Source of the DNA: Pigmentiphaga litoralis
GTDB lineage: Bacteria > Pseudomonadota > Gammaproteobacteria > Burkholderiales > Burkholderiaceae_B
DNA: 64,000 nt
NCBI RefSeq assembly: GCF_013408655.1
Contig: NZ_JACCBP010000001.1
Span: 2,604,001 to 2,668,000, forward strand
Direction of reading: 5' to 3'
Each line of letters begins with the position of its first letter. The stretch's first letter is position 1. Made by a program: the position numbers and the translations under genes. Positions 36,065 through 45,342 of this stretch are shown here, piece after piece. The notes beneath the pieces are model-generated. The model saw only the letters and a list, made by a program, of their open reading frames with translations, ran no database searches and was not told where the DNA came from.

Positions 36065-37504
36065 ATGAATCTCTCCGACCTCGGAAGCACCATCGCTCGT
36101 CGCTACGACGACGACATCATTCCCCGCCTTGTGGACTATGTCCGCATCCCCGCCAAGTCCCCCGCCTTCGATCCGAACTGGGCCGAACACGGCTACCTGG
36201 CCGACGTCATCACTTCGGCGAAACTGTGGGCCGCGGCCCAGGGCATTGCCGGGCTGCACGTCGAAATCGTGACGATCGACGGCCGCACGCCCTGCCTGTT
36301 CTTTGACGTGCCGGCTACGCAAGGCCTGGGCAGTGATCGCACCGTCATGTTTTACGGTCACCTCGACAAACAACCCGAAATGACGGGTTGGCGTGACGAC
36401 CTTGGCCCCTGGATCCCCAAAATCGAAGACGGCAAGCTGTATGGCCGCGGCAGCGCCGACGACGGGTATGCGCTGTATGCGGCGCTGACCGCGATTTCGG
36501 CGATCGACGCCCAGGGTGCGCCGCGGCCCCGCTGCGTCGGCCTGATCGAAACCTGCGAAGAAAGCGGCAGCTTCGACCTGCCGCCGTATCTGGCGATGCT
36601 TGCGCCCCGCCTTGGCGACGTCATGCTGGTGGTCGGCATGGACTCGGGCTGCGGCAATTACGATCAGCTGTGGGTCACCACGTCCTTGCGCGGCCTGGCT
36701 GGCGGCGTGCTGACGGTCGAAGTGCTGACCGAAGGCGTCCACTCGGGCATGGCCAGCGGCCTGGTGCCCTCATCGTTCCGGATCGCGCGCCAGCTGCTGA
36801 ACCGGATCGACGACCCGGCCACCGGCACCGTGCTGCTGCCCGAGCTGCAGGCCGACATCCCCGACGAACGGATGGAACAGGCGCGCACGGCCGGCGACAT
36901 CCTGGGTGACCAGGTGTGGACGCAATTTCCGTGGGTGGGCTGCTCGCACGGCGCCGATGGCCATGCGCATGCCATGCCCACCACCACCGACCCGGTCGAA
37001 GGCATTCTGAATCGCACGTGGCGTCCTGCCCTGTCGGTCACGGGCGCGGCCGGCTTCCCAAGCATCGACGCGGCCGGCAACGTGTTGCGGCCCAAGACGT
37101 CGCTCAAGCTGAGCATGCGGCTGCCGCCCACGGTCGACGGCCACTTTGCCGCGCAGGTACTGAAACGCAAGCTGGAAGAAAACCCGCCCTATCAGGCCAA
37201 TGTCCGCTTCGTGGGCGGTGAAGGCGCCACGGGCTGGAACGCGCCGGCCACCGCGCCCTGGCTGAAGGAAGCGCTCAATACCGCGTCGCAGGATGTGTAC
37301 GGCAAGCCGGCCGCCTGGCTGGGCGAAGGCGGCACGATTCCGTTCATGGGGATGCTGGGCGAGTTCTTCCCGAAAGCCCAGTTCCTGATCACCGGCGTGC
37401 TGGGGCCAAAGTCGAATGCCCACGGTCCGAATGAATTCCTGCATATTCCGTATGTAAAGAAGCTGACGGCGGCGGTGGCGCAGGTGGTGGCCGGCGTCCG
37501 CTGA
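36065..37504 (+). CDS. M20-family metallopeptidase (dipeptidase/deacylase-like)
   Basis: The 479-residue protein carries the M20 dizinc signature: VMFYGHLDKQP (ligand His and Asp), GRGSADDGYA (bridging Asp), ETCEESGS (catalytic Glu and ligand), MDSGCGNYDQ, the dimerisation-domain GVHSGMASG, and the final ligand in NAHGPNEFLHIPY. Size and motifs are closest to CNDP/PepV-like dipeptidases with a lid domain. No signal peptide, so cytosolic. It hydrolyses dipeptides or N-acyl amino acids. The start ATG is weakly preceded by GAGCCCGCC. It stands alone, followed by a GC-rich tandem repeat. Confidence 0.9.
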   Translation: MNLSDLGSTIARRYDDDIIPRLVDYVRIPAKSPAFDPNWAEHGYLADVITSAKLWAAAQGIAGLHVEIVTIDGRTPCLFFDVPATQGLGSDRTVMFYGHLDKQPEMTGWRDDLGPWIPKIEDGKLYGRGSADDGYALYAALTAISAIDAQGAPRPRCVGLIETCEESGSFDLPPYLAMLAPRLGDVMLVVGMDSGCGNYDQLWVTTSLRGLAGGVLTVEVLTEGVHSGMASGLVPSSFRIARQLLNRIDDPATGTVLLPELQADIPDERMEQARTAGDILGDQVWTQFPWVGCSHGADGHAHAMPTTTDPVEGILNRTWRPALSVTGAAGFPSIDAAGNVLRPKTSLKLSMRLPPTVDGHFAAQVLKRKLEENPPYQANVRFVGGEGATGWNAPATAPWLKEALNTASQDVYGKPAAWLGEGGTIPFMGMLGEFFPKAQFLITGVLGPKSNAHGPNEFLHIPYVKKLTAAVAQVVAGVR

Positions 37505-37510
37505 GGGCCG

Positions 37511-37620
37511 GGCCGGGCCGGCGTCTGCTGAGGGCCAGGCCGGCGTCTGCTAATGGCCGGGCCGGCGTCTGCTAGCGGCCGGGCCGGCGTCCACTAGCGG
37601 CCGGGCCGGGCGTCCTGCAC
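37511..37620. repeat. 22-bp GC-rich tandem repeat, about 5 copies
   Basis: Units based on ggccgggccggcgtctgcta begin at about 37511, 37532, 37555, 37577 and 37599, with two 22-base copies nearly identical. The array fills the gap between the M20 peptidase and the convergent MFS gene. It is not coding on either strand and has no spacers. It may have grown by slippage. Confidence 0.8.
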
Positions 37621-37655
37621 GGGTGCAGCGACGCCCGGCCGGCGCCCGTGCCGTC

Positions 37656-38918
37656 TCAGCGTTCCTTGCCACGCCCCTTCAGCAGCAGCCACGCGCACGT
37701 CAGTGCCGGCACGACCAGCACCGCATACGCCACGGCATAGTTGCCAACGCCATCGCTGCCCGCCGCGACCGCGATCGTGCTGAGCAAAGGCTGCCCGACG
37801 AACACCCCCAGATAAGTGAACAACAAGGTGCCCCCGGTCGCCTGTCCGATCAGGCCCGGTGGCGCCCGCCGCGCCACTTCCGCCAGGAACACGCCGTTCC
37901 AGCCGATGCCCGACGCGCCGTACACCGCGGCGATCACCGCCACCACCGCGAACGGCGTGGAATCCTGCAGCAGCGCCACGCCCACGGACGCGGCCGCCAT
38001 CATCAAGGCCAGAATGCCCAGCAGCGTTCGCGGCGCCACCCACCGGTCGGCCACCACGCCCCATAAGATCCGGCCGACCACGCCCGCTACTTGCGAGATC
38101 GACAGCGCGACACCCGCCGCGATCAGCGTCCAGCCCAGCGACAGATTCAGGAAGGTCACCAGGTAGGACGTCACCGCCAGCTGGATGGTTGAGAACAGCA
38201 ACGAACACAAGGCCATCATGCGCAGGGCCGGCGTGCGCCACACCAGCTGTACCGGCTTGATCAGGTCGCGCCACTGGAAGGCGGCCGGGGCGTCGCGGTC
38301 CGCATCCAGCGCCCGCTGCACCGATTGCCCGATCACCGCGCACAGCACACAGGCAATCGCGGTCGACGCCAGCGCCAGCCGCCAGCCGACCAGCGCTTCG
38401 ATCTGCGGCACCACCAGCGCGGCAATGACCCCGCCCACCGGCACGCCGGTCTGCTTGATCGAAAACACCAGCGACATGCGGTGGGGCGGCGTCGTCCGCA
38501 ACAACAGGAAGGAACTGGCCGGCGTAATCGGGCCGTAGCCCATGCCGACCAGCACGGCGCCGATCGCGGCGCACGGCAGATTCCCCACGCACAGCAGACC
38601 CATGCCGGCCGAGCTGATCAGCAAGGAAGCCTGGCTGCACCGCATGGCGCCAAACCGGCTGACCAGCGTGCCGCCGACCACGCTCGTGAACATGGCCGCG
38701 AAATACACCAGCGCCATATAGATGCCGATCAGGCTGGGCGACCATCCCAGTTCGCGGGTGACGACCGGCCCGACCACTGCGGGCGCAATGGTGGCGGCCG
38801 ACGCCAGCGCCTGGATCGCCAGCGTGACGAACAGTACCCAGGCGGTGCCGGGCTGGCCGGGGCGGCTAGCCGGGGAAGAGGAAGAAGGAGAAGCAGGCGA
38901 AGCAGAGGCAGGCGACAT
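37656..38918 (-). CDS. MFS transporter, 12 transmembrane segments
   Basis: About 420 residues from the ATG at 38918 (MSPASASPASPSSSSPASRP); a GTG start at 38999 would add 27 residues. Neither has a clear ribosome site. The first helix begins at TAWVLFVTLAIQALAS. Characteristic MFS features include LVSRFGAMRCSQ between TM2 and TM3 and the repeat GVVADRWVAPRTLLGILA in the second half. The organisation resembles CynX/NimT or monocarboxylate-type transporters. Substrate unknown. It is convergent with the M20 gene. The Ser/Pro/Ala N-terminal tail is atypical. Confidence 0.82.
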   Translation of the reverse strand: MSPASASPASPSSSSPASRPGQPGTAWVLFVTLAIQALASAATIAPAVVGPVVTRELGWSPSLIGIYMALVYFAAMFTSVVGGTLVSRFGAMRCSQASLLISSAGMGLLCVGNLPCAAIGAVLVGMGYGPITPASSFLLLRTTPPHRMSLVFSIKQTGVPVGGVIAALVVPQIEALVGWRLALASTAIACVLCAVIGQSVQRALDADRDAPAAFQWRDLIKPVQLVWRTPALRMMALCSLLFSTIQLAVTSYLVTFLNLSLGWTLIAAGVALSISQVAGVVGRILWGVVADRWVAPRTLLGILALMMAAASVGVALLQDSTPFAVVAVIAAVYGASGIGWNGVFLAEVARRAPPGLIGQATGGTLLFTYLGVFVGQPLLSTIAVAAGSDGVGNYAVAYAVLVVPALTCAWLLLKGRGKER

Positions 38919-39156
38919 GCGAGGCGGGAAGGACGGGGCTGGAAAGCTGAGGCTGGCCGATAAGGCAGGACGACCGCTGCGTTCCCGGGGCGGGATCACG
39001 GGGCGGGATCAAATGCGAAGGTAGCCTCTACTTTACCCGGTCCCGCCCCCGCCCCGCCATCCGGCCACGCCGCCTGCGCGATCCGCGGGTCCCGTTCATG
39101 CCACCCGCCAGCCCGGCTCATGCCCTCCGCCGCCCCGGCTGATGCATCAACCCGAG

Positions 39157-40650
39157 TTACAGGCCGCGCTTGCCCAGGGCTTTCGCCAGCCCGTTGGTGA
39201 CGGCTTCGATCACCTGCACCCGGGCCTGGCGTTTGTCGTCGGTGGCGACCACGTGCCACGGCGCGCCCACGGTATCGGTCCGCTCGAACATGGCGTCCGC
39301 GGCCTTCCGGTAGTCTTCCCACTTGTCGCGATTGCGCCAGTCGTCGGGCGTCAGCTTGAACCGCTTGAACGGCGTTTCGGCCCGTTCATTGAAGCGCCGC
39401 AATTGCTCTTCCTGCGACACGGCCAGCCAGAACTTGATCACCACCGCCCCGCTTTCCTGCAATTGCGATTCGAAGTCATTGATTTCGTCATAGGCCCGGC
39501 GCCATACCTCGGGGCCGATCAGCTTTTCGACCCGCTCCACCAGCACCCGGCCATACCAGGACCGGTCAAAGATCGCGACCCGGCCGTGCGTTGGCAGCCG
39601 ATTCCAGAAGCGCCACAGATAGGGGTGGGCCTTTTCCATGTCGGTCGGGGCGCTGACGGGCATGACCGAATACTGCCGTGCGTCCAGCGCATGGGTGATC
39701 CGGCGGATCGCGCCGCCCTTGCCCGCCGCGTCGATGCCTTCGAACACCAGCACCAGGGACCGGTCCCTGAACGCCTTGTTGCGCACGAGCTGGCCCAGCC
39801 GCGCTTGCGCCGCGTCCATGCGGACTTCGTACGACTCGGGCGACATGGGCGCTGTCGGCAACATGGCCGCCGGCATGCTGGCGTGCGGCGACCGCAGCAC
39901 GAAGGCGGGGGCGCCGACCTGCGCCGGCTGCGCGACCACCTTCGGCAACTTCCGATTGAACGCATCCAGCAACGCGGTCGCCGTCGTCACCATCCGCATC
40001 CGGTCGTCGGCGCCCGGCACCACCTGCCAGGGGGCATGCGGCGACTGGGTCGCGGCAATCACGGTTTCGCCCGCCTTGCGCAGGCGATCGTAGCGCTTGT
40101 GCACCAGGCGATCGGCCTTCGACACCCGCCAGGCCGTGGCCGGGTCGGCCAGCTGCTTGCGGATGCGCCCGGCCTGCGCGTCGCGCGACAGGTGATACCA
40201 GAGCTTGACGATCTGCACGCCGTCAGCCGCCAGCAGGGCCTCGAAGCGCTGGATCTCGGCCGCCAGGAAGGCGATGGCGTCGGGGTCAGGATGCTTGCTC
40301 GACGCCTCCGCCATCAACGGGGCGTACCAGGAATCGAACACGATACCCAGTTGCCCCTTGGGCGGCAGCGCGTTCCAGTATTGCCACAGCGGGGGGCGCT
40401 GCGCCGATTCCGGGGTTTCCGTGCCAAACGCCAGGGTATGGATATTGCGCGGATCCATCCATTCATTGAGCTGGTTGACCGTCGATCCCTTGCCCGCGCC
40501 GTCAATGCCGGCCACCACCAGCAGCACGGTGCGGTCGGCCTTCTCGAGCAGCGCGTACTGCCGCTGCAGCAGCGCGGTGCGCAATGCGCCTTCGCGCGCC
40601 GCGAAGTCGTCCTTCGACATGACGGGATCACGTTCTGCTGACTCGAACAC
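39157..40650 (-). CDS. pap: Polyphosphate:AMP phosphotransferase (PPK2 class II, two-domain)
   Basis: This 497-residue protein starts at a GTG (VFESAERDPV) with CAGGAGAG upstream, matching the usual family length. It has two tandem PPK2 domains. The N-domain has VAGIDGAGKGST and FDSWYAP; the C-domain has FEGIDAAGKGGA and the canonical FDRSWYGRVLVERVE lid. Class II PPK2 enzymes phosphorylate AMP to ADP with polyphosphate as donor; in known two-domain members the C-terminal domain is catalytic. The N-domain's shortened lid (DSWY rather than DRSWY) fits that. It is divergent from fumC. It would salvage energy from polyphosphate. Confidence 0.9.
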   Translation of the reverse strand: MFESAERDPVMSKDDFAAREGALRTALLQRQYALLEKADRTVLLVVAGIDGAGKGSTVNQLNEWMDPRNIHTLAFGTETPESAQRPPLWQYWNALPPKGQLGIVFDSWYAPLMAEASSKHPDPDAIAFLAAEIQRFEALLAADGVQIVKLWYHLSRDAQAGRIRKQLADPATAWRVSKADRLVHKRYDRLRKAGETVIAATQSPHAPWQVVPGADDRMRMVTTATALLDAFNRKLPKVVAQPAQVGAPAFVLRSPHASMPAAMLPTAPMSPESYEVRMDAAQARLGQLVRNKAFRDRSLVLVFEGIDAAGKGGAIRRITHALDARQYSVMPVSAPTDMEKAHPYLWRFWNRLPTHGRVAIFDRSWYGRVLVERVEKLIGPEVWRRAYDEINDFESQLQESGAVVIKFWLAVSQEEQLRRFNERAETPFKRFKLTPDDWRNRDKWEDYRKAADAMFERTDTVGAPWHVVATDDKRQARVQVIEAVTNGLAKALGKRGL

Positions 40651-40773
40651 ATGGCTCTCCTGGTTATGGCCTCTGGAAGGCTTTACCACAGTCGCAAGCA
40701 GGGGCACAAGGCGGCCGCCAGGAAGAGTCTGCTAATCTGGAATGATTCCTAATCCACGCATAGGAGCGCGAGC

Positions 40774-42162
40774 ATGAGTACCCGCAGTGAGAAAGACACC
40801 TTCGGTCCGATCGACGTCCCCAACGAACATCTTTGGGGTGCGCAGACCCAGCGGTCCCTGCAATTCTTCGCGATCTCGACCGAAAAGATGCCCCCGCAGC
40901 TGATCGAGGCCCTGGCCTTCGTCAAGCGCGCCGCCGCCAAGGTCAACGCCGAACTGGGCGCGCTGGACCCGGCCATTGCCGATGCGATCCAGAAGGCGGC
41001 CGACGAAGTCATCGCCGGCAAGTGGCCCAACGAATTCCCCCTCAGCATCTGGCAGACCGGCTCGGGCACCCAGAGCAACATGAACATGAACGAAGTGCTC
41101 GCCAATCGGGCGTCCGAAATCATGGGCGGCGAACGTGGCGAAGCGCGCAAGGTGCACCCGAACGATCACGTCAATCGCGGCCAATCGTCCAACGACGTGT
41201 TCCCGACCGCCATGCACGTGGCCGCCGCCATGCAGGTCCAGTCGCACCTGCTGCCTGCCATCGCCCATCTGCGCGAGACCATCTCCGCCAAGTCCAAGGC
41301 GTTCGACGACATCGTCAAGATCGGCCGTACGCACCTGCAGGACGCCACGCCGTTGACCCTGGGCCAGGAACTGTCGGGCCATGAAGCCATGCTGGCGCTG
41401 GCCGATGAACAGTTGCGCGCCGCAACCAAAAGCCTTTATCAGCTGGCGATTGGCGGCACCGCGGTGGGCACCGGCCTGAACGCGCATCCGGAATTCGCTA
41501 CCCGCATGGCGACCGAACTGGCCAAGGACACGGGCGTGCCGTTCGTGTCGGCGCCCAACAAGTTCCAGGCGCTTGCATCCCACGAAGGCCTGCTGTTTGC
41601 GCACGGCGCACTCAAGGCCCTGGCGGCCAGCGCCATGAAGATCGCCAACGATATCCGCTGGCTGTCGAGCGGCCCGCGGTCGGGCCTGGGCGAACTGAGC
41701 ATTCCGGAAAACGAACCGGGCAGCTCCATCATGCCGGGCAAGGTCAACCCGACCCAGTCCGAAGCGCTGACCATGATCGCGGCCCAGGTCATGGGCAACG
41801 ACGTGGCGCTGAACATCGGCGGCGCGAGCGGCAACTTCGAACTGAACGTGTTCAAGCCCGTCATCATCCATAACTTCCTGCAGTCGGTTCGCCTGCTGGC
41901 CGATGGCCTGGCGAGCTTCGACAAGAACTGCATGGTGGGCCTGGAGCCCAACCGCGAACGCATCGCCGAACTGGTGGACCGGTCGCTGATGCTGGTGACG
42001 GCGCTCAACCCGCACATCGGCTACGACAAGGCCGCCCAGATCGCCAAGAAGGCGCACAAGGAAGGCCTGTCGCTCAAGGAATCGGCGCTGGCCCTTGGCC
42101 ACCTGACCGAAGAAGAGTTCGACAAGTGGGTCGTGCCGTCGGACATGACCGGCGAGAAGTAA
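40774..42162 (+). CDS. fumC: Class II fumarate hydratase
   Basis: This 462-residue iron-independent fumarase interconverts fumarate and L-malate in the TCA cycle. It starts at an ATG with GGAG upstream. The lyase-superfamily signature [13 protein letters not shown] is at about 317-329, with [34 protein letters not shown] and the [18 protein letters not shown] segment characteristic of FumC rather than aspartase. No cofactor Cys cluster. It has its own promoter region shared divergently with the polyphosphate phosphotransferase. Being iron-free, it typically supports the cycle under oxidative or iron-poor conditions. Confidence 0.97.
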   Translation: MSTRSEKDTFGPIDVPNEHLWGAQTQRSLQFFAISTEKMPPQLIEALAFVKRAAAKVNAELGALDPAIADAIQKAADEVIAGKWPNEFPLSIWQTGSGTQSNMNMNEVLANRASEIMGGERGEARKVHPNDHVNRGQSSNDVFPTAMHVAAAMQVQSHLLPAIAHLRETISAKSKAFDDIVKIGRTHLQDATPLTLGQELSGHEAMLALADEQLRAATKSLYQLAIGGTAVGTGLNAHPEFATRMATELAKDTGVPFVSAPNKFQALASHEGLLFAHGALKALAASAMKIANDIRWLSSGPRSGLGELSIPENEPGSSIMPGKVNPTQSEALTMIAAQVMGNDVALNIGGASGNFELNVFKPVIIHNFLQSVRLLADGLASFDKNCMVGLEPNRERIAELVDRSLMLVTALNPHIGYDKAAQIAKKAHKEGLSLKESALALGHLTEEEFDKWVVPSDMTGEK

Positions 42163-42225
42163 AGGTCTCGGCGTCGCCGGTCCAGGTGACGCCGCGTCAG
42201 GCACCCAGCGGGGCGGCTTCCCGCC

Positions 42226-43443
42226 TCAGTGTCTGCTAGGGGCTACGGCCGTTTCACGCATGATGGCTTCCGGCGTGCGGTAGCGTTCCGCCATCTCGCG
42301 TTCTTCGGCGGTCCGCAGCTGCGCCTGCATGTAGGCGCCCAGCGCCCGGGCATGGCCCACGATGAACGCACCGGTGCCCAAGCGCTGCGCTTCATAGTCG
42401 GCCAGGGCATCCGGGATGCTGGCATGCCGGGTCAAGGCATCCACCAGCGCCATCGCGTCCCCCGCTGCTTTCGTCACGCCCATGCCGCAATGCGGCCGGG
42501 CCACGAAGGCGGCGTCCCCCAGCAAGGCCACCTGACCCAGCGCAATGCGCGGGCTTTCCAGATCAAAGATCGGCTGGAAGAACAGGTTCTCGGTCTTTTC
42601 CACCACTTCGGCAAATTGCGGCGCCAGCACGTCTCGCGCCGCCTGGCGCGCCTGCGTGACGAATTCGGGCCGGATCAGCGGCGGCGGAATGCCGTCCATC
42701 CACACGCGGCCGTTGGCGTCGGTCACCATGTCGCGAAAGGTCGTGGCTTCATCGGCCGGGCGGTACCACACGAAATTGAAGCGGCGCCGGCCCGGCTCCA
42801 CGCCGTTGTGCTGGCCCGCTACCGGATAGGCAATCATCTGCTCGCACGGCGGAATGCCGAACGCAAAGTACGGGAACAGCTCCTTGCGCACCCGCTCGCT
42901 CAACACGGACTCATCCACCAGGCCGCGCCATGCCACGTAGCCGGCATACACCGGATTGGCGTCGGGCAGCAGCGCCTTGCGAATGGTGGATCGCAGCCCG
43001 TCGGCAGCCACGACCAGGTCGGCCTGATCGCGAAAGCCATCGCGGAACACCAGCTTGACGGCACTGCCGTCCTGCTCGATGGACGCCAGCTCCCGGCCGT
43101 TGTGATACCGGTCTGCCGGGAACGCCGACTTCAGGATGCTGTACAGGCGGCCCCAGGCCGTCAGCACCTGGGGCATGGCGCGCCGCCCGAGCACGGACCC
43201 GTCTTGCGCCAGGGTCACCCGTTCCTGCACCGACACGCCAATCGCGTCATCGGTGGGCAGCCCCATGGCGGCCAGGGCGTCCATCAATTCCGGATGGGTC
43301 ACGATGCCCGCGCCCCGCCCTTCCAGTTCGTCGGCCACCCGCTCGTGCACGTGCACGTCCCATCCGGCACGCAGCAACAGATTGGCGGCAAACAGCCCAC
43401 CCAGCGATCCGCCCACCACGATGGCTTTGCGCGATTCATTCAT
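42226..43443 (-). CDS. FAD-dependent monooxygenase (2,6-dihydroxypyridine-hydroxylase-like)
   Basis: This 405-residue group-A flavin hydroxylase has an N-terminal Rossmann motif (IVVGGSLGGLFAANLLLRAG), the DG motif (VVAADGLRSTIRKALLP) and the late FAD motif (VALLGDAAFVARPHCGMGVT). The stretch ELEGRGAGIVTHPELMDAL and YAGYVAWRGLVDES recall 2,6-dihydroxypyridine 3-hydroxylases, but that substrate is only a guess. It is joined to an upstream VOC gene by an 8-base overlap, and both are divergent from a Liv-type importer with a shared operator. A catabolic role for an imported aromatic or heterocyclic compound is the best inference. Confidence 0.85.
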   Translation of the reverse strand: MNESRKAIVVGGSLGGLFAANLLLRAGWDVHVHERVADELEGRGAGIVTHPELMDALAAMGLPTDDAIGVSVQERVTLAQDGSVLGRRAMPQVLTAWGRLYSILKSAFPADRYHNGRELASIEQDGSAVKLVFRDGFRDQADLVVAADGLRSTIRKALLPDANPVYAGYVAWRGLVDESVLSERVRKELFPYFAFGIPPCEQMIAYPVAGQHNGVEPGRRRFNFVWYRPADEATTFRDMVTDANGRVWMDGIPPPLIRPEFVTQARQAARDVLAPQFAEVVEKTENLFFQPIFDLESPRIALGQVALLGDAAFVARPHCGMGVTKAAGDAMALVDALTRHASIPDALADYEAQRLGTGAFIVGHARALGAYMQAQLRTAEEREMAERYRTPEAIMRETAVAPSRH

Positions 43444-43891
43444 GACGGACTCCCGAGGCCAGCGCTTCGGCCGCTGGAAAATTCAATTCGATGGTGACTC
43501 CCGACGGGTCTTCCATGAACACCTGATGCAACCCCATGTCGGGGACGGTGCGCTCGCGGTATTCCAGCCCGGCTTCCTGCAGACGCCGCCGCATGTCCGC
43601 CAAATCGGTGGCCAGGAAGGCCACATGATCGATCGCGCCGCTGCCATGCAGGCTGGACTCGTCCATCTCGCCCAGGTACTCGGTCAGGCCCGACGGATCG
43701 TCCTTGTCGATGCCGATGATGTGGACCACGCCGTAGTCAGCCTCGTCGCCGCCGCGATAGAGCCAGATGCCAGGAAACTTGAATGCCGGCCGATAGCCTT
43801 CCTTGAAGCCGAGGATGCCGGTATAGAAGCGGCGCGTCGCCTCGATATCGGTGGTGCGAACAGAAAAATGAGCCAGCTTGCTGATCGGCAT
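43436..43891 (-). CDS. VOC-superfamily (glyoxalase/extradiol-dioxygenase fold) protein
   Basis: The 151-residue protein consists of two beta-alpha-beta-beta-beta modules. Metal-site candidates are KLAHFSVRTTDIEATRRFYT (His), IDHVAFLATDLADMRRRL (His) and FMEDPSGVTIELNF (Glu), the standard H-H-E arrangement. Members include glyoxalase I, extradiol dioxygenases, epimerases and resistance proteins. Its stop overlaps the monooxygenase start (ATGAATGA), so the two are translationally coupled. It probably processes the hydroxylated product. Its promoter lies beside a TTATC-N4-GATAA palindrome. Confidence 0.85.
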   Translation of the reverse strand: MPISKLAHFSVRTTDIEATRRFYTGILGFKEGYRPAFKFPGIWLYRGGDEADYGVVHIIGIDKDDPSGLTEYLGEMDESSLHGSGAIDHVAFLATDLADMRRRLQEAGLEYRERTVPDMGLHQVFMEDPSGVTIELNFPAAEALASGVRHE

Positions 43892-43907
43892 GATCGTCTC
43901 CGTTAAG

Positions 43908-43921
43908 TTATCGATGGATAA
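43908..43921. promoter_or_regulatory. Palindrome TTATC-N4-GATAA near VOC start (operator 1)
   Basis: The sequence ttatcgatggataa lies 17 bases upstream of the VOC ATG. The same 5-4-5 palindrome recurs at 44028-44041 before the divergent importer operon. TetR-type dimers bind such short palindromes; the local TetR is the likely ligand. Confidence 0.6.
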
Positions 43922-43999
43922 ATACTAAGCGCGTTTATCCGCGGCCCGCAAGCCTTCCCGCATCAAAGCGGCCTAGGGTTTCCCCCTTCTATTGATCAA

Positions 44000-44041
44000 T
44001 TGACAAATAAGCCGCTGGAACTCAAAGTTATCGAATGATAA
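44000..44041 (+). promoter_or_regulatory. Promoter with overlapping operator 2 for the Liv-type operon
   Basis: A consensus -35 box ttgaca (44000-44005) is followed after about 18 bases by a poor -10 region that overlaps the palindrome ttatcgaatgataa (44028-44041). An operator placed over the -10 box implies repression by promoter occlusion. The start codon is 45 bases further on. Confidence 0.55.
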
Positions 44042-44085
44042 ACAGCAACGTATCCCGTCCGGGACATGCCGATCAGGAGACCACC

Positions 44086-45315
44086 ATGCCACTGCCCTCC
44101 CCCCACCGCCGCCCCACCCTGCGCCTGGCCACCACCGCCGTGCTGCTGGGCGCTTGCGCCCTGATGCAGGCCCAGGCGCAGGCTCAGGCCATCAAGATCG
44201 GCCTGCCCGTTCCGCTGACCGGCCCCTACGGCGCCGAAGCGCAGGACCAGGTGCGCAATGCCGAACTGGCCACCAAGGAATTCAACGATGCCGGCGGCAT
44301 GGCCGGACGCAAGGCGGAACTGCTGGTGCGCGACGATCGGCTCAACCCCGGCGAGGCGGCCACGCGCGCACTGGAACTGATCGAAAAGGAAGGCGTCAGC
44401 TTCATCGTGGGCGGCCTGTCCGCGGCCACGCAGCTGTCGATCAACAACGTGACCAAGCAGCGCAAGGTGCTGTATGTGTCGATCAGCCAGTCCGACGCGA
44501 TCAACGAAGCCACCGATGCCGGCCCCTACACCTTTCATGAAGCGCTCAACCCGCACATGACGACGCAGGCCGTCGGCAAGTACGTGTTCAAGCGCGGCAT
44601 GAAGGTCGCGTTCCTGACGGCCGACTACGCCTATGGCCACGAAATGACGCGCGGCTTTACGGCGGTCGCAAAAGAGATGGGCGCCGAAGTCGTTGGCGAG
44701 GTCAAGCATCCGCTGGGTGCGACCGACTTCTCGGCCTTCCTGCCCCGCATCCGTGCGATGAACGCCGACGTGCTGGTGTTCAACAACTTTGGCGCCGACA
44801 ACCGCATCTCGATCAAACAGGCCGGCGACTTCGGCATGAAAAAGCAGATGAAGTTCGTCACGCCCATCCTGACCTACACCGCGCGGGTGTCGGGCGGCGC
44901 CAGCACCTATGACGGCGTGATCGGCGGCACGCAGTACTACTGGAAGCTGCAGGACACCGTGCCGTCGGCCAAGACCTTCAACGCCGCCTTTCGCGCGGCC
45001 AACAAGGACCGCTATCCGTCCGACTACGGCGCAATGGCCTATTCGGCGGTCAAGTCGCTGTTGATGGCGGTCAAGACGGCGGGCTCCACCGAACCCGACA
45101 ACGTCGCATCGGCCCTGCGCGCGCTCAAGTACGACACGTACAAGGGCGCGCAGTACTACCGCGGCTGCGATCAGCAGTCGGTGCAGTCGGTCATGGTGAT
45201 CCAGTCGGCCGCCACGCAGGCCAGCCACCCCGACGAAGTCTTCAAGGTGCTGCATGTCGAGCCGCCCAGCGAGGCCCTGCTGCGTTCGTGCGCAACGCTC
45301 GGCTTCAAGGGCTGA
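44086..45315 (+). CDS. Liv-type ABC transporter substrate-binding protein
   Basis: This 409-residue protein starts at the ATG with AGGAG upstream. The signal peptide (ATTAVLLGACALMQAQAQAQ) precedes the mature start AIKIGLPVPLTGPYGAE, the type I periplasmic-binding-protein opening of the LivJ/AmiC family. Other hallmarks are NDAGGMAGRKAELLVRDD, LSAATQLSINNVT and LTADYAYGHEMTRGFTAVA. It captures an amino acid, amide or aromatic acid in the periplasm and hands it to the LivHM permease. It is the first gene of a complete five-gene importer operon. Ligand not deducible; linked catabolic genes point to an aromatic or N-heterocycle. Confidence 0.93.
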   Translation: MPLPSPHRRPTLRLATTAVLLGACALMQAQAQAQAIKIGLPVPLTGPYGAEAQDQVRNAELATKEFNDAGGMAGRKAELLVRDDRLNPGEAATRALELIEKEGVSFIVGGLSAATQLSINNVTKQRKVLYVSISQSDAINEATDAGPYTFHEALNPHMTTQAVGKYVFKRGMKVAFLTADYAYGHEMTRGFTAVAKEMGAEVVGEVKHPLGATDFSAFLPRIRAMNADVLVFNNFGADNRISIKQAGDFGMKKQMKFVTPILTYTARVSGGASTYDGVIGGTQYYWKLQDTVPSAKTFNAAFRAANKDRYPSDYGAMAYSAVKSLLMAVKTAGSTEPDNVASALRALKYDTYKGAQYYRGCDQQSVQSVMVIQSAATQASHPDEVFKVLHVEPPSEALLRSCATLGFKG

Positions 45316-45342
45316 CGTGACCCCTTTCCAGGAGGATCCCGC

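Noticed and set aside
37511..37620. Possible CRISPR or attachment-site repeat
   Set aside because: Head-to-tail GC-rich copies with no spacers, no integrase, no tRNA nearby.
42163..42225. ggcgtc/gacgcc pair after fumC as a terminator
   Set aside because: Only a 6-bp stem with a long loop and no T tract.
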